From NCBI GenBank assembly GCA_021297855.1, contig JAJTHM010000013.1, forward strand, positions 1 through 33,387: 33,387 nucleotides of DNA, read 5' to 3'. Of this stretch, positions 26,612 through 33,342 are shown piece by piece. The notes beneath the pieces were generated by a model. The model saw nothing but the letters and a program-made list of their open reading frames with translations, was not told the DNA's origin and did no database searches. Numbering within the stretch: position 1 is the first letter of the stretch; each line of letters starts with the position of its first letter. Made by a program: the position numbers and the translations under genes. The stretch is from Sphingobacteriales bacterium. GTDB lineage: Bacteria > Bacteroidota > Bacteroidia > Chitinophagales > JADJOU01.

Positions 26612-26641
26612 CCGTATCGTGTCTCTCGTAAACTTCTTTAA
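26612..26641 (-). other. Partner of the near-identical spacer pair
   Basis: On the crRNA strand it starts TTAAAGAAGTTTACGAGAGA. In the frame LKKFTRDT three of the four differences from the other spacer fall at third codon positions, and two of those are silent, as expected for homologous coding sequence of two related invaders. Confidence 0.85.
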
Positions 26642-26843
26642 GTTGTCAAAGATACAATTTTAAAAGCTTTTCACAACATTCCCATTACTTTATAATATAA
26701 AATTCGTGTTGTCAAAGATACAATTTTAAAAGCTTTTCACAACCAGGACTAGATGATGATGTTTTCGCAGATGTTGTCAAAGATACAATTTTAAAAGCTT
26801 TTCACAACTGAGTATTAAACCCAGCTCTAAAAGTCATAGTTGT

Positions 26844-26851
26844 CAAAGATA
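26844..26851 (-). promoter_or_regulatory. Promoter box inside the first transcribed repeat (present in all 23)
   Basis: On the minus strand each repeat contains TTG at positions 2-4, 19 bases, then TATCTTTG at 24-31: a full Bacteroidota TTG-N17-23-TAnnTTTG promoter. The start would fall about two bases into the following spacer. The coordinates mark the copy in the repeat at 26839-26874; the same box recurs in each repeat. Confidence 0.6.
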
Positions 26852-26900
26852 CAATTTTAAAAGCTTTTCACAACAATGGGAACATTAATTCACACCACCC

Positions 26901-26952
26901 CGCTGAGCATAGTCTCTGACTATGTTCGAGCGATAGTAAATTTCTAATTTAC
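26901..26952. repeat. Two adjacent hairpins beside the array (possible leader or dispersed repeat)
   Basis: CATAGTC-tct-GACTATG (26908-26924) is enclosed by CGCT and AGCG, and is followed by GTAAATT-tct-AATTTAC (26936-26952). Both stems are perfect with 3-base loops. The block lies just upstream of the first transcribed repeat, where a leader is expected, but palindromes of this kind are also dispersed in Bacteroidota genomes. Confidence 0.45.
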
Positions 26953-26974
26953 AAAGTATAAAATCCCTCTACGT

Positions 26975-27050
26975 CCTCTGCGCTAACTCTGCTTCCTTTG
27001 CGGTAAATAAAACAAACACCGCAGGTGCACATTATTCGTGTATTCGTGGC
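26975..27050. repeat. Dispersed extragenic repeat sequences
   Basis: CCTCTGCGCTAACTCTGC with CTTTGCGGTAAA, and TTATTCGTGTATTCGTGGC, closely resemble extragenic repeats I recall from many bacterial phyla (CTCTGCGCCTCTGCG... and ATTCGTG-ATTCGTGGC types). They do not encode anything visible. Their presence marks this as noncoding, recombination-prone sequence within the island. Confidence 0.35.
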
Positions 27051-27086
27051 TACCATCCTTAACCTTTTTTTAAAGTTTCTCTATAC

Positions 27087-27110
27087 AATAACGCAGACTC
27101 TCACGTTATT
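27087..27110. other. Small perfect hairpin in the 26875-27268 gap
   Basis: AATAACG (27087-27093) pairs with CGTTATT (27104-27110) over a 10-base loop. There is no T-run, so it is not an intrinsic terminator. Apart from this and the repeats listed, I see no gene in 26875-27268. Confidence 0.35.
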
Positions 27111-27268
27111 ATACTAAGATTAGTCCATACGTATTTACAATAATATAAAATGGAATAATGCCGACACGCATTTGAAAACTAAAGTTAAATCATAATCTCT
27201 TCTTTGCGTCGTCGGTATTAGTGAAAACTAATTGACATCCTATTGTTAACCATTTAAACCCATTTATT

Positions 27269-28000
27269 ATGGCAAAGTTCATTGAATCCGGTCACCCTCG
27301 AAACGTGGCCAATCTCGGGAAACTTATTGAGTTTGTAGATGCCTACGGTGCCACCTACAATCCATCCCGCACAGCCCTCACCGTCGCCAGTCTTAAAGTT
27401 CTTGAGACTACTTCCAAAGCAGCCCTTGACCTCGTTATTGACAAATTAGCCCTCTATGACGAAGCCGTGAATCAGCGGCACCAAGCCTTTGCAGATTTGA
27501 AGCGCAGGGCTACCAGAATCATGGCAGCATTAAAAGCTTCAGGGACTAGCGAAGAGCTTCTAGACGATGCCAAAGGCTTTAATCGCAAGATTCAAGGTCA
27601 GCGAGCAGCCAAGCCTCCCACACCTACTGACCCCAATTCTCCACCACCATCTACAGTCAGTGTCAGTCAGCAGTCCTATGACCAGTTGATTCAGCATCTG
27701 AAAGGTTTGATAGCCATTATCAAAACCGAGCCAAACTACGCTCCCAATGAGAATGAACTCAAAGTGGCGAATCTCGACACCTATGTGACAGACTTATTGA
27801 ATAAGAACAATAAAGTAGCTATAGCGATAGCAGCCATCAGCAATGCGCGCATTGACCGCGACAAAGTATTATATGCAAAAGATACTGGTCTTTTCGACCT
27901 AGCACAAGCAGTCAAGCTCTATGTCCGCTCTGTATATGGCACTAATAGTCCAGAGTACGCACAGGTAAAATCTCTCGTATTCACCAATAAAAAACTATGA
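27269..28000 (+). CDS. Unknown helical protein, 243 aa, island cargo
   Basis: A soluble, mostly helical protein that I know only as an uncharacterised Bacteroidota type. It starts AKFIESGHPRNVANLGKLIE, then has long helices (about 38-110), a proline-rich linker (AKPPTPTDPNSPPPSTVS, about 114-131) and a second helical half to the end (AIAIAAISNARIDRDKVLYA). There is no signal peptide, catalytic motif or DNA-binding motif. By eye its GC is higher than that of the neighbouring genes, suggesting either transfer or strong expression bias. It ends 22 bp before an excellent terminator, so it forms its own unit. It lies inside the dapB-flanked segment but no link to CRISPR function is evident. Confidence 0.7.
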   Translation: MAKFIESGHPRNVANLGKLIEFVDAYGATYNPSRTALTVASLKVLETTSKAALDLVIDKLALYDEAVNQRHQAFADLKRRATRIMAALKASGTSEELLDDAKGFNRKIQGQRAAKPPTPTDPNSPPPSTVSVSQQSYDQLIQHLKGLIAIIKTEPNYAPNENELKVANLDTYVTDLLNKNNKVAIAIAAISNARIDRDKVLYAKDTGLFDLAQAVKLYVRSVYGTNSPEYAQVKSLVFTNKKL

Positions 28001-28022
28001 CCGCCCGCTGGCTAGGCTAATG

Positions 28023-28057
28023 CCCTCTGTGATGAGCAATCTCACAGAGGGTTTTTT
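28023..28057 (+). terminator. Strong intrinsic terminator
   Basis: CCCTCTGTGA (28023-28032) pairs perfectly with TCACAGAGGG (28042-28051) across a 9-base loop and is followed by TTTTTT. It ends the transcript of the 243-residue protein gene. Confidence 0.92.
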
Positions 28058-28130
28058 GTTTTTAGTTCAATCTGTTTAGTTTTCCATTCGCGCAGTAATA
28101 CATTGTCAGTGCTTCGCTATTGCAATAGGA

Positions 28131-28569
28131 GAGTTCATTAGAGCACGGTGATTGGTAATTATTGCAAGTCAAGTTTTCGTTGAAGCATGATGAGTGTTAA
28201 TTATTCTAGGTCGAGACTTAGTTCTTGCAGGTTGAGCGTTCGTTGGAGCGAGTCAAGAGTTAGTTATTTTAGGTCAAGAGTTCGTTAGAGCAAGTCAAGA
28301 ATTAGTTATTGTAGGTCAAGAGTTCGTTGGAGCAAGTCGAGAGTTAGTTCTTGCAAGTTGAGCGTTCGTTTGAGCAAGTCGAGTGGTGATTATTGCAGGT
28401 TGAGCGTTCGTTGACGAATGTCAAGAGTTAGTTATTGTAGATCAAGAGTTCGTTGGAGCAAGTCGAGTGTTAGTTCTTGCAAGTTGAGTGTTCGTTGGAG
28501 CAAGTCGAGAGTTAGTTTTTGCAAGTTGAGCCTTCGTTGGAGCAGGTCGAGTGTTAATTCTTGCAAATC
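28131..28569. repeat. 21-bp tandem repeat next to dapB
   Basis: Seventeen consecutive units of exactly 21 bp fill 28213-28569, and about four more decayed units extend left to 28131. Units alternate between GAG-GTTCGTTGGAGCAAGTC and GAG-GTTAGTT-TTGCAAGTT types, so there is also a 42-bp period. The run ends two bases before the dapB stop codon. Because 21 is divisible by 3 it leaves long open frames on both strands (on the minus strand a LQELTLD/LLQRTLN heptad), but no start, homology or promoter supports translation. Confidence 0.88.
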
Positions 28570-28570
28570 A

Positions 28571-29296
28571 TTAATTAAAGTAAAGCAAATCATCCATCGT
28601 AAAATATCCTTTTTTACCATAGATGTATTCTGCGGCTCGAACAGCTCCTACCGCAAAGCCTTTTCGCCCTTTTGCTTCATGCGTGATCTGAATAAAGTCA
28701 ATATCAGACTCGAACCTGACATGATGCGTGCCTGGGACATGCTCTTCACGGATGGCTTCTATAGGAATAACACCAGTTTTAGATTCCTTGGTCAATTCCC
28801 AGCTTTTATATTGATTGTTGCTAACCGCAATCATATCATTTGCTAACTGAATGGCCGTACCACTGGGTGCATCTTTCTTTTCGGTATGGTGAATTTCAGA
28901 CATTTTGACACTATAGTTGTTAAAAGGCATCATTAGCCTCGTCAACTGTTTATTTAATTGAAAAAACAGGTTGACCCCTATACTAAAATTGGGTGATGTA
29001 AAAAGCGTTTGGTTGTTTTCAAGGCAAAATTTCTTGGCTTTTTCCAATCCTTCCGGCCACGATGTAGTTCCTACAACTATAGGTACGTTAGCCTTGAAAC
29101 AAAGCATGACATTGTCATAGGCCGAATCAGGTTCTGTAAAATCGATAGCTACATCGACATTTCGAAGATTTTCTGAATTGAAGTCCGCCTTATTAAACTC
29201 CGTTATTTTTAACACGATCTCATGACGTCCTTCTTCCAGAATCACTTGTTCGATAGCTTTGCCCATTTTACCATAACCGATTAATGCAATTTTCAT
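28571..29296 (-). CDS. dapB: 4-hydroxy-tetrahydrodipicolinate reductase
   Basis: A 241-residue cytoplasmic DapB, the NAD(P)H-dependent second step of the lysine/diaminopimelate branch. The nucleotide-binding start is IALIGYGKMGKAIE, then VDVAIDFTEP and VVGTTSWPEG. The catalytic and substrate motif is EIHHTEKKDAPSGTA (His and Lys of the active site), and the end GKKGYFTMDDLL is typical. It is last in the parA-parB-DUF5683-dapB series and begins 4 bp after the previous gene. Its final 13 or so codons lie in the 38-bp direct repeat, so its present ending, YFN, may have been supplied by the inserted segment. The stop codon almost touches the 21-bp tandem repeat. Confidence 0.95.
   Translation of the reverse strand: MKIALIGYGKMGKAIEQVILEEGRHEIVLKITEFNKADFNSENLRNVDVAIDFTEPDSAYDNVMLCFKANVPIVVGTTSWPEGLEKAKKFCLENNQTLFTSPNFSIGVNLFFQLNKQLTRLMMPFNNYSVKMSEIHHTEKKDAPSGTAIQLANDMIAVSNNQYKSWELTKESKTGVIPIEAIREEHVPGTHHVRFESDIDFIQITHEAKGRKGFAVGAVRAAEYIYGKKGYFTMDDLLYFN
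28587..28624. repeat. 38-bp direct repeat, right copy (within dapB)
   Basis: Identical to 19746-19783, and covers the codons for the last conserved residues of DapB (about 225-237). It is the right boundary of the segment that contains the CRISPR-Cas system. Confidence 0.85.
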
Positions 29297-29300
29297 TTAA

Positions 29301-29888
29301 TTATCGTTTAAAATTTAATGTACACGTTAATGATGGAATAGCTTGAGGGGTGGATGCATAATTTTTCATGTCTAGTCTCAGATTCATTGATAAATCATCA
29401 CTGACATCAAAATTCATAAAATGAGCATCTACAGTAGCATCAATTATATTTAATCCATAGAATAGTATGCCAAATAATAGATACATGTCGCGTTGATTTC
29501 TATATATATTTTTGGTACCTTGGACTATCGTTAAATTCGTGGTCCCATTAAAAGGGATATCATTGCTCGGATCAGTGTCTAGGAGCGATAAATATGAAGT
29601 TTTCGCATCTTGGTATCGATTATTTTCATTGACCCATAGATAGCCGAAGCCTGCTAATCCGCCCCATACTAATGGCAGCTTCCAATATCGTCTGTTGTAT
29701 ATCTGACCAGCACCAGGAAGTAAGGCAGATAGCAAGGCAGCAGTTTTTGGACTATGCTTTTTGTAGATTTTCTTTGGCATTTTTGCCAGACTACTAGAAT
29801 CTAAAAGCCTAAAAGCACTACTATCACTCTGAGAATAAACTGTTTGCGATATACAAACAAGTATAAATACAAATACAAGTAAGCGCAC
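29301..29888 (-). CDS. DUF5683 membrane protein
   Basis: A 195-residue exported or inner-membrane protein of the DUF5683 family, restricted to Bacteroidota as far as I know. It has a signal peptide (residues 1-19, LLVFVFILVCISQTVYS), the conserved PKTAALLSALLPGAGQIYNRRYWKLP motif near 47-72 followed by a membrane helix WGGLAGFGYLWV, and a second hydrophobic stretch near 136-150 (LLFGILFYGLNIIDATVDAH). It starts 2 bp after parB and ends 4 bp before dapB. This order is conserved in the phylum, which suggests a role tied to cell envelope or division, but no function is known. Confidence 0.85.
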   Translation of the reverse strand: MRLLVFVFILVCISQTVYSQSDSSAFRLLDSSSLAKMPKKIYKKHSPKTAALLSALLPGAGQIYNRRYWKLPLVWGGLAGFGYLWVNENNRYQDAKTSYLSLLDTDPSNDIPFNGTTNLTIVQGTKNIYRNQRDMYLLFGILFYGLNIIDATVDAHFMNFDVSDDLSMNLRLDMKNYASTPQAIPSLTCTLNFKR

Positions 29889-29890
29889 AA

Positions 29891-30790
29891 TTAACTAATT
29901 AGTTCGATAATTCGCTCTAAGTCTTTCTCATCTGCATAGGATAGAATGAGTTGCCCATTTCCTTTGTCAGTATGCTGTATAGTCACCTTCGTGCTCAAAT
30001 GACTAGATAAATCATCCTGCCATCGTCTGACGAAGTTGGGCTGACCTTTTTTCTCTTTGGTCGGTCTAGGTGTGCGCTGACTGCTTTTCTGCGCTACCAA
30101 GCTCTCCGTTTGTCTTACGGATAAACTTTTTCCTATTACCTCTTTGAAAATGGAAAGTTGTAAATCTATCTCATCTACTCCAGCCAAGGCTCTCGCATGT
30201 CCCATAGATATTTTATCTTCTCGCACGGCCACCTGAATATCTGGCGGCAGTTTTAAAAGTCTTATATAGTTAGATATAGTCGCCCTTTTCTTGCCCACTC
30301 TATCTGCTAATTCTTCATGGTTTAGCTTGCACTCATCGATAAGTCTTTGATAGTTTACTCCTATTTCAATAGCATTGAGTTCTTCGCGTTGAATATTTTC
30401 AATCAAAGCCATTTCCAAGGCTTCCTGATCATTGGCAGTGCGAATATAAACCGGCACCTCTGACAAACCCGCCAGATGAGATGCTCTCCAGCGTCTCTCT
30501 CCAGAAATTAGCTGATATTTATTGGTTCCTGTTAATTCCCTTACAGTCAATGGCTGTATAATTCCATGAACCTTGATCGAATTCGCCAAGTCTTCCATGG
30601 CCTCTTCATCAAAATTGACCCTAGGCTGAAATGGATTAACCTCGATTCTATCCAAACTTATAAGTTGCGTATTGGTTGTTTTAGGGTTGTCTAGCACCAA
30701 AACATCATCTTCATTCATCTGCTGATTGATATCTCCCAATAGGGCTCTGATTCCCTTTCCTAATTCTTTTTTCTGATTAATTTTTGCCAT
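29891..30790 (-). CDS. parB: ParB chromosome-partitioning protein
   Basis: A 299-residue ParB/Spo0J protein that binds parS sites and spreads as a CTP-dependent clamp. The N-terminal CTPase domain has NPFQPRVNFDEEAMEDLANS and the arginine-rich box LISGERRWRASHLAGL (about 95-110). A central helix-turn-helix follows (NHEELADRVGKKRATISNYIR, about 155-176), then a linker and a C-terminal dimerisation region ending ADEKDLERIIELIS. It lies 97 bp after parA and 2 bp before the DUF5683 gene. I see no parS consensus (TGTTTCACGTGAAACA) in the window. Confidence 0.95.
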   Translation of the reverse strand: MAKINQKKELGKGIRALLGDINQQMNEDDVLVLDNPKTTNTQLISLDRIEVNPFQPRVNFDEEAMEDLANSIKVHGIIQPLTVRELTGTNKYQLISGERRWRASHLAGLSEVPVYIRTANDQEALEMALIENIQREELNAIEIGVNYQRLIDECKLNHEELADRVGKKRATISNYIRLLKLPPDIQVAVREDKISMGHARALAGVDEIDLQLSIFKEVIGKSLSVRQTESLVAQKSSQRTPRPTKEKKGQPNFVRRWQDDLSSHLSTKVTIQHTDKGNGQLILSYADEKDLERIIELIS

Positions 30791-30887
30791 TTTATATTAA
30801 CTTAATTGAAATATTGCATAATATACTACCGCCCATGAATTTTCTAGTGTCCCGTATTTGTGGGATAGAACATTCGATTCGGTATGA

Positions 30888-31673
30888 TTAATTATTTTCT
30901 ACTATTTTCTTTTCATTATTTTCCACGAGTTCTTTCGCCAAATGCAGATAATTGACCGATCCCTTGCTATCAATATCAAAGGCAATTACAGGCTTGCCAA
31001 AACTTGGCGCCTCACTGATTTTTGAATTGCGATGTATGATGGTATTGAATACCAAAGACTCAAAATGCTGCTTAACTTCTTCTACCACTTGATTGCTCAA
31101 TCTTAATCTTGAATCATACATGGTAAGCAGTAAGCCTTCGATACTCAATTCAGGATTTAGACGTTTTTGAACGATTTTTATAGTATTTAATAGCTTTCCA
31201 AGGCCTTCTAATGCGAAATACTCACATTGAACTGGGATAATAACGCTGTCTGAAGCCGTTAATGCATTGACTGTAATTAAACCAAGAGAAGGAGAGCAAT
31301 CAATGATAATGTAGTCATAATCATTTTTTATTTTGCTTAGGGTCTCCTTCATGATTGTTTCCCTTTTTTCATGCTGAATAAGCTCAATCTCTGCTCCCAC
31401 AAGATCTAAATGAGAAGGTAAGATAAATAAATTGGGCGTTTCGGTAGCTAAAATAGCTTCCTTTGGATCAATCGTATCAATCATACATTCATAAAGACTC
31501 TTATCTACAGACTTCGGATCAATGCCACAACCCGAAGTAGAGTTCGCCTGCGGATCCGCATCTATAAGCAAAGTTTTCTTATCCATAGCCGCTAAACTAG
31601 CCGCCAAATTAATTGAAGTTGTCGTCTTACCAACGCCCCCTTTTTGATTAGCAATTGCAATTATTTTTCCCAC
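30888..31673 (-). CDS. parA: ParA/Soj chromosome-partitioning ATPase
   Basis: A 261-residue cytoplasmic ATPase that works with ParB in origin segregation. The deviant Walker A motif NQKGGVGKTTTSINLAASL is at residues 9-27, Walker A' LLIDADPQANST at about 35-46, and Walker B YDYIIIDCSPSLGLI near 119-133. Length and the C-terminal NTIIHRNSKISEAPSFGKPV match chromosomal Soj-type ParA. It is first in the operon with parB, the DUF5683 gene and dapB, behind a promoter box about 38 bp upstream of its ATG. Confidence 0.95.
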   Translation of the reverse strand: MGKIIAIANQKGGVGKTTTSINLAASLAAMDKKTLLIDADPQANSTSGCGIDPKSVDKSLYECMIDTIDPKEAILATETPNLFILPSHLDLVGAEIELIQHEKRETIMKETLSKIKNDYDYIIIDCSPSLGLITVNALTASDSVIIPVQCEYFALEGLGKLLNTIKIVQKRLNPELSIEGLLLTMYDSRLRLSNQVVEEVKQHFESLVFNTIIHRNSKISEAPSFGKPVIAFDIDSKGSVNYLHLAKELVENNEKKIVENN

Positions 31674-31710
31674 CTGTTTATATCTTATTTAATTCAAGAT
31701 TTATTAAGGG

Positions 31711-31718
31711 CAAAACTA
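31711..31718 (-). promoter_or_regulatory. Promoter -7 box for the parA-parB operon
   Basis: Minus-strand TAGTTTTG fits TAnnTTTG and would start transcription about 31 bp before the parA ATG. A TTG at -33 is not present. Confidence 0.45.
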
Positions 31719-31751
31719 TCTGAATCTTGGTAAAATGAGCTTGGTAATTAT

Positions 31752-31805
31752 AAACAAAAAAAAAGAGAAAACTAGTTGTTCAAATGCTTGATAACTAGTT
31801 TTCTC
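31752..31805 (-). terminator. Terminator of the Calx-beta/T9SS gene
   Basis: A perfect 13-bp stem (GAGAAAACTAGTT at 31765-31777 with its complement at 31793-31805) and a 15-base loop. On the minus strand it is followed by a long T-run (A-run at 31755-31764). It ends the transcript from 31891-33228 before parA. Confidence 0.88.
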
Positions 31806-31890
31806 CGTAAATTTTGAATTAAAAGGAAGCTGAGTTTCTATCTATTTATTCACATATCAAAAATCGATGTTCAAAACATGTGAATACAAC

Positions 31891-33228
31891 CTATTTAATT
31901 ATTGAAAACTGCTTAGATATCTGATTATAGGATGATTGTAGATTTAAAAAATAATGACCTTCTGGCAATATTTCCAATCCATCGATGGTGAATAAATTTT
32001 CACCATTGATTATCTGAATATTCTCTTCTCTAACGGTTTTACCAAGAACATCAATAATTTTTAAAGTGGTGGCTTCCTTTGCAGCAGCTTCAAAATATAC
32101 ATGTATCTTACTAGTAACTGCCGTAGGGAAGACGCTCACCTCTTTATTACTCGTTTTTTCAATAGACGCATTCCCTGTTTTTAAGATATCTGAAAGTTTT
32201 CTAGGTAGTAATTGATATCCTGCATTGTATGGTGCCCCAGAAGCCTGATCAAATTGTGTCCCCATGCCAGTTATAGTATATATTTCACCTGCCTTAATCG
32301 CTGGTGGAGCACTGAAATTGGCCGAAGGTTTATTCTCTATTCTCACCGAAAAGGAAGTGCCTCCAGAATTTTTCATTGTCAAGTCAAATGCAGAATCGGC
32401 AAGCCAAACTCCACTAAACAAAGATAAACCTTCGACCTTTACTAATTTGGCTTCTGTGGATTCATTTAAAACCGTGACTGTTTGGGGTGCATTGATCGAT
32501 TTAAATCCTAGTTTTCTAATGGTATCTCCTGAGGCATTAAATCTAATTTGCCCAAGACCTCTAAACTGATCTATTATCCCAGAAATCTCAACGGAATCAC
32601 CTTCTTGAACAGTCGGTAAAATAGAATAGGTTTTTCCCGAGAAAATACCAATGCAACCTGTACCGTCACATATAAACATTTGATAACCGGTTGTTCTTCT
32701 ATTTATGCCGTAGAGTGTGCCACGTATAGTGCAGGATTTATTGATAGAGTCCGGAATGCCATCTGCATTGGCTCCGCGAATAGCACCTATAGAATACAAT
32801 GGACGCCCTGTAATTGGAGGTGCTGTACTATCTTCTACAATAATCGTCGTTGAATCTGGAGTGACTATCGTCCCCATTGAAGCTTTAGTTAACTTCAAAA
32901 TAAAGGTATCATTTCCTTCGTTTAAACCGTCCAATACAGCTCTAAATCTCAAGGTAATGACTGTGTCATTATTTCCAAATTTCACCGTATCGACAAAATT
33001 AAACGTGTTAAAATCACTATTCGGATTAGCGCCACTATTTTTTCCTGTAAGAGAGTATGTGACCCACATAGTATGGTTCATCGGCATAGAGTTTCTTACG
33101 GCAAAAAATAGTTCAGAACCCCCTTCCTTTCTTCTGATGGTTGAAGGTACATTTTTAAAATTCCAGTTTTGAGCTCCTAGTTCACTCATGAGGAGAATAC
33201 AAGTAAGTATTAGGGTTAGTTTTTTCAT
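31891..33228 (-). CDS. Secreted Calx-beta/OB-fold protein with T9SS sorting domain
   Basis: A 445-residue exported protein. Residues 1-19 are a signal peptide (LTLILTCILLMSELGA). Residues about 22-130 form a Calx-beta-like domain (VRNSMPMNHTMWVTYSLTG, RFRAVLDGLNEGNDTFILKL, TIIVEDST). The middle, about 140-345, reads as one or two OB-fold domains of the DUF5689/YhcR type (CTIRGTLYGINRRTTGYQMF, GDSVEISGIIDQFRGLGQI, GEIYTITGMGTQFD). The end is a type A sorting domain (VSVFPTAVTSKIHVYFEAA through LPEGHYFLNLQSSYNQISK). OB-folds of this type often accompany secreted nucleases, but no nuclease domain is present here. The gene stands alone between a promoter box and a strong terminator. Confidence 0.82.
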   Translation of the reverse strand: MKKLTLILTCILLMSELGAQNWNFKNVPSTIRRKEGGSELFFAVRNSMPMNHTMWVTYSLTGKNSGANPNSDFNTFNFVDTVKFGNNDTVITLRFRAVLDGLNEGNDTFILKLTKASMGTIVTPDSTTIIVEDSTAPPITGRPLYSIGAIRGANADGIPDSINKSCTIRGTLYGINRRTTGYQMFICDGTGCIGIFSGKTYSILPTVQEGDSVEISGIIDQFRGLGQIRFNASGDTIRKLGFKSINAPQTVTVLNESTEAKLVKVEGLSLFSGVWLADSAFDLTMKNSGGTSFSVRIENKPSANFSAPPAIKAGEIYTITGMGTQFDQASGAPYNAGYQLLPRKLSDILKTGNASIEKTSNKEVSVFPTAVTSKIHVYFEAAAKEATTLKIIDVLGKTVREENIQIINGENLFTIDGLEILPEGHYFLNLQSSYNQISKQFSIIK

Positions 33229-33268
33229 TTAACTATTTTGTTTTTTATTTTTAATCACTATTGTCCGA

Positions 33269-33276
33269 CAAAAATA
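33269..33276 (-). promoter_or_regulatory. Promoter -7 box for the Calx-beta/T9SS gene
   Basis: Minus-strand TATTTTTG fits TAnnTTTG and would start transcription about 34 bp before the ATG at 33228. No -33 TTG is evident. Confidence 0.4.
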
Positions 33277-33280
33277 ATCA

Positions 33281-33310
33281 AAGGATAGCCATTACAGCTA
33301 TCCTTTTTTT
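33281..33310 (+). terminator. Hairpin with T-run
   Basis: AAGGATAGC (33281-33289) pairs with GCTATCCTT (33297-33305) over a 7-base loop and is followed by further T residues. There is no plus-strand gene just upstream to terminate. It may protect the downstream gene, possibly a transposase, from outside transcription. Confidence 0.55.
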
Positions 33311-33312
33311 GA

Positions 33313-33320
33313 TAACTTTG
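33313..33320 (+). promoter_or_regulatory. Promoter -7 box for the truncated last gene
   Basis: TAACTTTG fits TAnnTTTG, with a start about 16 bp before the ATG at 33343. The box is inside a possible hairpin, GATAACTTT (33311-33319) with AAAGTTATC (33334-33342). Confidence 0.4.
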
Positions 33321-33342
33321 TTTTTGCACCACAAAAGTTATC

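Larger units (their letters stand above)
25388..26874 (-). CRISPR. Type II-C CRISPR array, 23 repeats, 22 spacers
   Basis: By eye, 23 copies of a 36-bp repeat, all identical, with 22 spacers of 29-31 bp (mostly 30). On the crRNA strand (minus) the repeat starts GTTGTGAAAAGCTTTTAAAA and ends TATCTTTGACAAC. The strand is set by the tracrRNA anti-repeat with its terminator and by the terminator at 25370. Plus-strand repeat starts include 25388, 25454, 25520, 25586 and onward to 26839. No terminal repeat is degenerate. The leader would then be on the right, after 26874. Spacers at 26480-26509 and 26612-26641 are near-identical. Spacer targets cannot be determined here. Confidence 0.97.

Noticed and set aside
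28131-28569. Second CRISPR array
   Set aside because: Units are directly adjacent without unique spacers and are only 21 bp long; this is a minisatellite-type tandem repeat.
28418-28846. Open frames on both strands through the 21-bp repeats (SRVSYCRSRVRWSKS and LQELTLDLLQRTLN)
   Set aside because: A 21-bp period preserves any frame free of stops. The plus frame also overlaps dapB antisense. There is no start context, promoter or recognised family.
32212-33172. Plus-strand open frames opposite the Calx-beta/T9SS gene
   Set aside because: The minus-strand protein has a signal peptide, recognisable domains and a sorting domain. The plus-strand frames have none and are shadows of it.
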